Shown here piece by piece: positions 1 through 5,107 of a stretch of 7,258 bases of DNA. Below the pieces are notes generated by a model. That model did not search any database. It saw only the letters and a list, made by a program, of their open reading frames with translations, and was not told the origin of the DNA. Numbering within the stretch: the stretch's first letter is position 1; the number at the start of each line of letters is the position of its first letter. The position numbers and the translations under genes were made by a program. The stretch spans positions 1 through 7,258 of the forward strand of contig JAAYAV010000085.1 in the NCBI GenBank assembly GCA_012719195.1, in the 5' to 3' direction. Source of the stretch: Anaerolineae bacterium. GTDB taxonomy: Bacteria > Chloroflexota > Anaerolineae > DRVO01.

Positions 1-333
1 CGGCTGGAGGAGGCGGCGGCCATCTGTGATGAGGTCGGCTCTCCCGGGCTGGCGCTGATGGCGGACTTCTTCCATATGCACACGGAAGAGGCCGATCCCC
101 CGGCCGCCATCCGCCAGGCAGGCGACTGGCTCAAGCACGTGCACCTGGCGGACAGCAACCGCATGTCCCCCGGCACCGGCCATACCGATTTCGTCACCTG
201 GTTCCGGGCCTTGGCGGACGTGCGCTTTCAGGGTTACATGGCCCTCGAATGTGGCTTTGGCGCCGACCGGCAGGCCGAGCTTGCTCGGGCTGTTCGCTTC
301 CTTAGGGGCGCCATCGGTACCGCCCGTTCCTAG
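1..333 (+). CDS. Sugar phosphate isomerase/epimerase, C-terminal part (xylose isomerase-like TIM barrel)
   Basis: This is the last 110 residues of a protein whose reading frame is open to the first base of the window; the start lies upstream. The fragment matches the end of the AP endonuclease 2/xylose isomerase-like TIM-barrel family (tagatose/psicose 3-epimerase, IolE and hydroxypyruvate isomerase relatives), which isomerise or epimerise sugars, polyols or keto acids with a divalent metal. Numbering from the window start, visible family signatures are ADFFHMHTEE (Asp22, His25), KHVHLADSNR (His48, Arg54), PGTGHTDF and the last-strand motif YMALEC (Glu83). Asp22, His48 and Glu83 fit the usual metal ligands. 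The ATG at 58 is internal: the coding frame and family similarity continue upstream of it. The gene ends 62 bases before the AOR gene on the same strand, so it may be the proximal part of the same operon. The exact substrate cannot be told from this fragment. Confidence 0.85.
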   Translation, partial: RLEEAAAICDEVGSPGLALMADFFHMHTEEADPPAAIRQAGDWLKHVHLADSNRMSPGTGHTDFVTWFRALADVRFQGYMALECGFGADRQAELARAVRFLRGAIGTARS

Positions 334-381
334 TGTTTGCAGACAGCTGCGAGTGTCGGAGATGAGGCAAGTGGACCGATT

Positions 382-389
382 AGGGGGTG
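382..389 (+). promoter_or_regulatory. Ribosome binding site of the AOR gene
   Basis: AGGGGGTG differs by one base from the consensus AGGAGGTG and ends 6 bases before the ATG at 396. It overlaps the alternative in-frame GTG at 387, which has no properly spaced Shine-Dalgarno of its own. This is why 396 is chosen as the start. Confidence 0.7.
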
Positions 390-395
390 TGGCTG

Positions 396-2285
396 ATGTC
401 GGGAACTAACCGGGGATTCGGGGGCTTCATAGGCCGCGTACTGCGGATTGACCTAACCTCGGGGCGATCGTCGGTGGAGGAGCCGGCGCCGGAGCTGTAT
501 CGCCGCTACGGTGGCGGTTCCGGGCTTGCTCTGTACTACTTGTTGCGCGAGCTTCCTCCGGGCGCTGACCCTCTTGGCCCCAGCAACGTGATGGTTTTCA
601 TGACCGGCGCCATGAGCGGGACTCCGCTCTGGGGCGCGAACCGGTACGTGGTGGCGGCGAAGAGCCCCCTCACCATGGGCCTGGCCCGGAGCGAGGCCGG
701 TGGCTGGTGGGGGCCGGAACTGAAGGCGGCCGGCTTCGACGGCATTGTTCTCAGTGGCAGGGCGCCCAGCCCCGTGTATCTGCTCATTCGCGACGGCGAA
801 CTCGAGATCGTACCGGCCGCTGATCTGTGGCAGCAGAGCACGGGCGACGTCCAGGACGCCATCGTGGCCCAGAGCGGAGACCGGCGCACCCGGGTGCTTC
901 AGTGTGGCCCGGCCGCCACCCGCGGTGTCCGATACGCCGCGCTGACCAACGAGCTGCGGCACTGGAACGGACGGGGCGGGCTGGGGGCGGTGCTGGCCGC
1001 CAAGAACGTGCGCGCGATCGGCGTCCGCGGTAGCGGCAAGCCGGCGATCGTGGACGATGAGCGGGCGCAAGCTATCCTCAAGGACCTGCGCACCTCCTAC
1101 AACCGCAATGAGTCCACCATGCACCTTCACGGTACCGCCCGCGGCGTGCCCGGCCTGAACGACGATGGCATCTTCCCCACTCGCAACTTCGTGGACGGGC
1201 AGTTCGAGGGGGCGGACAAGTTATCCGGCCCGACCATGAGCGAGACCATTTTGGTGGGACGGGGGACCTGCTACGCCTGTGCCGTGGCCTGCAAGCGCGA
1301 GGTTGAGGTCCCGGAACTCGGGGTGACGCGCAAGTACGGTGGCCCCGAGTACGAGACCATCGGCTCGCTGGGCTCACTGTGCGGCATCGATAGCCTCGAG
1401 TACGTCGCCAAGGGGAACCAGACCTGCGGCGAGTACGGTCTCGACACCATTTCGACCGGGGTCGCCATTGCCTTCGCGATGGAATGCTATGAGCATGGCC
1501 TCATCACCGATGCGGATACCGGCGGGCTGGAACTCCGCTTCGGCAACGCCGAGGCCATGGTGGAGATGATCCACCGGATCGGCCGGCGCGAGGGATTGGG
1601 AGACCTGCTCGCTGAGGGTGTGGCGCGGGCAGCTCAGCGGCTACCCGAAGGTGCAGCACGGTTTGCCATGCACGTGAAGATGCAGGAGACCCCCTTACAT
1701 GAGCCGCGGGGCAAGAAGGGTCTAGCGTTGGCATACGCCCTCTCGCCCACCGGTGCCGACCACATGGAGGCGCCTCATGATCCCTTGATCGAAACAGTGG
1801 GCATGAGCAACGCCGATCTCGGCCCCCTCGGCCTGTACGAGCCGGTCGACCGGATGGACTTCTCCTACCGCAAGGTGCGCGCGTTCTACCTCCTACAGCT
1901 GCTCTGGGGCATGTACAACGTGGTGGGGATGTGTGACTTCGCGGCCGTGCCTACAGGCCCCATCAGACTACCCCAGCTAGTGGACTTCTATAGCGCCGTC
2001 ACCGGCTGGCCCACTAGTCTGTGGGAGATGCTGCGCCTAGCCGAGCGGGCCAAGGCCATGTACCGCATCTTCAACCATCGTGAGGGCCTGGGGCCCGATG
2101 ACGACCGGCTGCCTAAGCGATTCTTTGAGCCACTGGGGAACGGACCACTGGAGGGAGAGCAGCTGGATCAGGACGAGTTTGAGGAAGCCCGCCGCCTCTA
2201 CTACGAGCTGTGCGGCTGGGACCGGGATACCGGCCTGCCCACGCGGGCACGACTACTCGACCTGGAGCTCGAATGGCTCCTCTAG
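396..2285 (+). CDS. Aldehyde:ferredoxin oxidoreductase family protein (tungsten/molybdenum pterin enzyme)
   Basis: Enzymes of this family oxidise aldehydes to carboxylic acids and pass the electrons to ferredoxin, using a tungsten (or molybdenum) bis-pyranopterin cofactor and one [4Fe-4S] cluster in the cytoplasm. The 629-residue product is close to the usual length (about 605 in the Pyrococcus enzyme). The N-terminal domain has the typical run ANRYVVAAKSPLT followed by GGWWGPELKAAGFDGI. The cluster ligands are Cys292, Cys295 and Cys299 (CYACAVAC) plus Cys513 (GMCDF). GPEYET (Glu318, Glu320) and GADH (His456) correspond to the active-site Glu and His regions. The C-terminal stretch IFNHREG, DDDRLPKRFFEP, YYELCGWD is characteristic of the family. 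The start is the ATG at 396, supported by its ribosome binding site; an in-frame GTG at 387 would add three residues. The gene is followed 28 bases later by tldD. The substrate subtype (AOR, FOR, GOR or an uncharacterised clade) cannot be assigned from motifs. No ferredoxin or MoaD-like gene is adjacent. Confidence 0.95.
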   Translation: MSGTNRGFGGFIGRVLRIDLTSGRSSVEEPAPELYRRYGGGSGLALYYLLRELPPGADPLGPSNVMVFMTGAMSGTPLWGANRYVVAAKSPLTMGLARSEAGGWWGPELKAAGFDGIVLSGRAPSPVYLLIRDGELEIVPAADLWQQSTGDVQDAIVAQSGDRRTRVLQCGPAATRGVRYAALTNELRHWNGRGGLGAVLAAKNVRAIGVRGSGKPAIVDDERAQAILKDLRTSYNRNESTMHLHGTARGVPGLNDDGIFPTRNFVDGQFEGADKLSGPTMSETILVGRGTCYACAVACKREVEVPELGVTRKYGGPEYETIGSLGSLCGIDSLEYVAKGNQTCGEYGLDTISTGVAIAFAMECYEHGLITDADTGGLELRFGNAEAMVEMIHRIGRREGLGDLLAEGVARAAQRLPEGAARFAMHVKMQETPLHEPRGKKGLALAYALSPTGADHMEAPHDPLIETVGMSNADLGPLGLYEPVDRMDFSYRKVRAFYLLQLLWGMYNVVGMCDFAAVPTGPIRLPQLVDFYSAVTGWPTSLWEMLRLAERAKAMYRIFNHREGLGPDDDRLPKRFFEPLGNGPLEGEQLDQDEFEEARRLYYELCGWDRDTGLPTRARLLDLELEWLL

Positions 2286-2300
2286 CGCCGCAGAAGTGGT

Positions 2301-2308
2301 GAGGGAGG
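2301..2308 (+). promoter_or_regulatory. Ribosome binding site of tldD
   Basis: GAGGGAGG, containing the perfect core GGAGG at 2304-2308, ends 5 bases before the ATG at 2314. It fixes the tldD start after the AOR stop codon and excludes start codons further upstream that would lie inside the AOR gene. Confidence 0.75.
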
Positions 2309-2313
2309 CGGGA

Positions 2314-3678
2314 ATGAGGGATATGCTGAGCGCGGCACTCAAGGCGAGTCGCGCCGACTACACTGAGATCAGAATCGAAGAGCGCGAGGCGAGCCGCGTG
2401 TCCTTCCGGGGGCCGGAGCTGGAGACGGCCAGCACGGTGCTCGACAAGGGTGGGATAGTGCGTTGCCTCGTTCGCGGCGGTGGATGGGGCGTCGCCACGT
2501 TCAACGACCTCACAGACATATCGCGCCGGGTCGAGCAGGCCTACGAGGGCGCGCGCGCCATCCAGGGCGAGCTAATCGACCTCGCCGAAGTGCCGGTAAG
2601 CGAGGACCGGGTGACCGTGCCCCTGGAGCAGGACTTCCGTGGGGTACCGCTTACGGAGAAGCGTCGGCTGGCGGCGGGATACAACGACATACTGCGCACC
2701 TTCGATCCGGCGATCATCGACACGAGCACCTCCTATTGGGACAGCTTCAGCCGTGTTACCTACGCCAACTCCGAGGGGACTCTGGTCGAAGAGGAGCGCC
2801 CCATGGTGAACGTCTCCGTGAGCGCCATGGCCCGCGCCGACGGTAACGTGCAGCGTGCCTTTGAGGGAGTGTCGAAGGTGTCAGGCTTCGGTGCCGTGCT
2901 GGGTCACGAGGAGATGGTGCGAGAGGTGGCCGAGCGGGCGGTGGCGCTCCTGAAGGCCCCTCGCGTCAAGGGTGGGCGCTACACCGTGGTATGCAACCCC
3001 AAGCTCGCGGGCGTGTTTGCCCACGAAGCCTTCGGCCACCTCTCGGAGGCCGACTTCGTCTATGCCAACCCCCAGGCCCAGGAGATGATGGTGCTGGGCC
3101 GCCGCTTCGGCCAAGATATCCTGAACATCGTAGACGACGGCAGCATCCCCGGGCTGCGGGGATCGCACAAGTACGATGACGAGGGAGTGCCGGCTGGTCG
3201 GAGCGATCTGATCAAGGATGGGGTGCTGGTGGGGCGGCTACACAGCCGCGAGACGGCGGCCAAGATGGGTGAGCGGCCCACGGGCAACGCGCGGGCGACC
3301 GGCTATCGCTACCCGCCCATCGTCCGTATGACCAACACGTACGTGGACAGTGGCGACACTTCCTTCGAGGACATGATCGCCGACGTGGAGTTGGGAATCT
3401 ACGCCTGCGACGCCTTCGGCGGCCAGACGGCACTGGAGAACTTCTCCTTCAGCTCCGCCTACGCCTACATGATTCGCGAAGGGCGCATCGAGGAGATGGT
3501 GCGGGACGTGATCCTGGCCGGAAACCTGTTCCACACCCTCATGAGCATCGAGGCGGTGGGTAACGACTTCGAGTGGGCCGACTTCGGTATGTGTGGCAAG
3601 GGGCAAGGCGGGGGCTTGCCCGTGGCGATCGGGTCGCCGCACATCCGCATTCGTGACGTGGCCATCGGGGGTGACTGA
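2314..3678 (+). CDS. tldD: TldD-family zinc metallopeptidase, catalytic subunit
   Basis: TldD is the catalytic half of the TldD/TldE peptidase (family M103, PmbA/TldA group). In enterobacteria it removes the microcin B17 leader and degrades the CcdA antitoxin, and it acts on unfolded or small peptides in the cytoplasm. The 454-residue product is slightly shorter than the E. coli protein (about 480). The zinc motif HEAFGH lies at residues 237-242 (His237, catalytic Glu238, His242). The third ligand, a Cys near the C-terminus, is present as Cys427 in GMCGKGQG. Other family hallmarks are KYDDEGVPAGRSDLIKDG, RPTGNARA and the end motif RIRDVAIGG. The motif residues are intact, so an active enzyme is expected. 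The frame stays open upstream into the AOR gene, but that part is a shadow; the ATG at 2314 has a good ribosome binding site and gives the normal family N-terminus. ATG 2323 is a less likely alternative. The gene is followed after two bases by tldE. Confidence 0.95.
   Translation: MRDMLSAALKASRADYTEIRIEEREASRVSFRGPELETASTVLDKGGIVRCLVRGGGWGVATFNDLTDISRRVEQAYEGARAIQGELIDLAEVPVSEDRVTVPLEQDFRGVPLTEKRRLAAGYNDILRTFDPAIIDTSTSYWDSFSRVTYANSEGTLVEEERPMVNVSVSAMARADGNVQRAFEGVSKVSGFGAVLGHEEMVREVAERAVALLKAPRVKGGRYTVVCNPKLAGVFAHEAFGHLSEADFVYANPQAQEMMVLGRRFGQDILNIVDDGSIPGLRGSHKYDDEGVPAGRSDLIKDGVLVGRLHSRETAAKMGERPTGNARATGYRYPPIVRMTNTYVDSGDTSFEDMIADVELGIYACDAFGGQTALENFSFSSAYAYMIREGRIEEMVRDVILAGNLFHTLMSIEAVGNDFEWADFGMCGKGQGGGLPVAIGSPHIRIRDVAIGGD
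3667..3674 (+). promoter_or_regulatory. Ribosome binding site of tldE
   Basis: GGGGGTGA differs by one base from GGAGGTGA and ends 6 bases before the GTG at 3681. It is embedded in the last sense codons of tldD, so ribosomes finishing tldD would sit at this site. This favours coupled translation of the two subunits and supports the GTG start. Confidence 0.7.
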
Positions 3679-3680
3679 CG

Positions 3681-4994
3681 GTGAGCGATAACGCGGTTTC
3701 AGTCCTGGAGCGCCTGTCACAGCGCGCCGATCAGGCGGAAGTCTTCGGCATAGACAGCGAGTCCACAGCGGTTAGCTTCGAGGCGAGCAAGCTCAAGTCG
3801 TTCGACGTTAGCCAGACAGGCGGGCTGGCGGCGCGCGCGATGCACGAGGGACGTCTGGGCTTCGCGGCCGCTGGCGGCGCCGGCTCAGAGGATCAGCTGA
3901 TCGACAACGTGATTGAATCGGCCCGACACGGCGACGCCATCGACCTCCGCTTCCCCGGGACGAGCCCGGCCGGTGGGGTAGAGGTCTATGACCCCCGACT
4001 GGCGACGCTGCCGGCAGACCGGCTGATTGAGATTGGGCAGGAAGTGATCGAGATAATCCGGAGCGCCGACGACCAGGCTCTGGTGTCCATGGACCTGGAG
4101 CGGCAGGTGCGGCGCACGGTGGTGCTGAACAGCAGCGGCGCCCGCGCCGACGAGGAGAAGTCCACCCTGTCGGTTTCCATGCGCGTGGAGAAGGTGCAGT
4201 CGGACGACGTCCTGATGGTGTTCCGGTACTTCAGCACCGCCCGCTGGAACGAGGATTACCGCGAAGTGGCCGAGAGCCTGGCCGAGAGCCTGCGGCGAGC
4301 GCGCCGGCAGGCCACGTTGCGTTCCGGACGGATGCCCGTGCTGTTCTCGCCGTCGGGCGCGGTTGTTCTGGGCCTGCCCTTGATGATGGGACTGGACGGA
4401 AAGGACGTCTATCGGGGTATCTCTCCCCTGGCGGGCCGAGTGGGGGAGCGGCTATTCGACGACAAGCTTACCCTGAGCGATGATCCCACCTTGCCCGGCC
4501 GGCCAGGAAGCGGCGACTACGACGACGAAGCCGTCCCGCGCCGCCGTAGCAGCCTCATAGAGCGGGGTGAGCTGCGAGGTTTCCTGTACGATCTGAAGAC
4601 CGCGGCGCAGGCAGGGGTCGAGCCTACCGGAAGTGGTGAGCGCGGCCTGTTCTCTCCGCCCTCACCCTCCTTCTCCAACCTGGTGCTGGATCCGGGCACC
4701 ACGCCGCTCAAGGACATCATCGCCGGCCTGGACGAGGCGCTGTTGGTGGAGAGCCCGCTCGGGTTGGGGCAGGGCAACGTGATCAGTGGCGCCTTCTCCA
4801 ACAGCCTGAGCCTGGGGTTCAAGATCGAGCGGGGCGAGGTAGTGGGCCGGGTGAAGGACGTAGCCATCGCCGGGAATGTCTACGAGGACCTCCAGCACAT
4901 TGCCGCCCTCAGCCAGGAGACGGAGTGGGTCTACGGCGGCATGAGCCTGCCCTACGTGCTCCTGCCCTCACTGAATGTGGTGACCAAGGCCTAG
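3681..4994 (+). CDS. tldE: TldE/PmbA family protein, non-catalytic partner of TldD
   Basis: TldE (PmbA) is the paralogue that assembles with TldD and shapes the substrate channel without binding zinc. The 437-residue product shows the family layout: an N-terminal domain (residues 1 to about 200) and a C-terminal domain with GDYDDEAVPRRRSSLIERGEL, LKTAAQAGVEPTGSG and the closing RVKDVAIAGNVYEDL. Aligning it by eye to the neighbouring TldD, the position of HEAFGH is occupied by LPLMMG (residues 232-237), and the C-terminal Cys motif is replaced by SLPYVLLPSL; this marks it as TldE rather than a second TldD. The start is a GTG with a good ribosome binding site, two bases after the tldD stop. The close coupling fits equal production of the two subunits. 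It is the last gene of the + strand group and is followed by a terminator-like hairpin. A perfect 12-base tandem repeat lies inside it at 4269-4292. Confidence 0.93.
   Translation: MSDNAVSVLERLSQRADQAEVFGIDSESTAVSFEASKLKSFDVSQTGGLAARAMHEGRLGFAAAGGAGSEDQLIDNVIESARHGDAIDLRFPGTSPAGGVEVYDPRLATLPADRLIEIGQEVIEIIRSADDQALVSMDLERQVRRTVVLNSSGARADEEKSTLSVSMRVEKVQSDDVLMVFRYFSTARWNEDYREVAESLAESLRRARRQATLRSGRMPVLFSPSGAVVLGLPLMMGLDGKDVYRGISPLAGRVGERLFDDKLTLSDDPTLPGRPGSGDYDDEAVPRRRSSLIERGELRGFLYDLKTAAQAGVEPTGSGERGLFSPPSPSFSNLVLDPGTTPLKDIIAGLDEALLVESPLGLGQGNVISGAFSNSLSLGFKIERGEVVGRVKDVAIAGNVYEDLQHIAALSQETEWVYGGMSLPYVLLPSLNVVTKA
4269..4292 (+). repeat. Perfect 12-base tandem duplication inside tldE
   Basis: GCCGAGAGCCTG occurs twice in direct succession, giving an in-frame duplication of Ala-Glu-Ser-Leu (residues 197-204) in a predicted helix just before the C-terminal domain. 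The two copies are identical at every base, which fits a recent slippage event or coincidence. The reading frame is kept. Confidence 0.6.
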
Positions 4995-5022
4995 CACCCG
5001 CCGGCCGCAGCAGCAGACAAAC

Positions 5023-5053
5023 GGGGCTCGCCTTCGCGATGGAGGCGAGCCCC
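5023..5053. terminator. Hairpin between converging genes, probable bidirectional terminator
   Basis: An 11-base perfect inverted repeat, GGGGCTCGCCT (5023-5033) with AGGCGAGCCCC (5043-5053), encloses a 9-base loop. It starts 29 bases after the tldE stop and lies 54 bases past the end of the - strand peptidase gene. The + strand continues CTTGTTCC after the stem and the - strand continues GTTTGTCTG, so both sides have short, imperfect T-rich tails rather than a long T run. Position and stem strength favour a terminator serving both genes; the weak tails leave its efficiency uncertain. Confidence 0.7.
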
Positions 5054-5107
5054 TTGTTCCGCCCCGAGGCGGGACAGCCCGTCTGTCGGGTCCGGTCGGG
5101 CGTCGGG

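Noticed and set aside
337..352. Small inverted repeat (TTGCAG, loop, CTGCGA) after the isomerase stop
   Set aside because: The stem is only six pairs including a wobble, with no T run after it, too weak to call a terminator or operator.
334..395. Possible promoter in the gap before the AOR gene
   Set aside because: I see no convincing -35/-10 pair in these 62 bases; the ribosome binding site is the only clear signal.
453..1130. - strand open frame (225 codons) opposite the AOR gene
   Set aside because: It is antisense to the conserved N-terminal AOR domain, with no ribosome binding site or family motif seen; a GC-driven shadow.
2080..2313. Upstream extension of the tldD frame into the AOR gene
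   Set aside because: The extension overlaps the conserved AOR C-terminus in another frame, its translation does not resemble a TldD N-terminus, and the ATG at 2314 has a proper ribosome binding site.
3238..3720. - strand open frame (160 codons) across the tldD/tldE junction
   Set aside because: It overlaps two well-supported genes in antisense and shows no recognisable domain.
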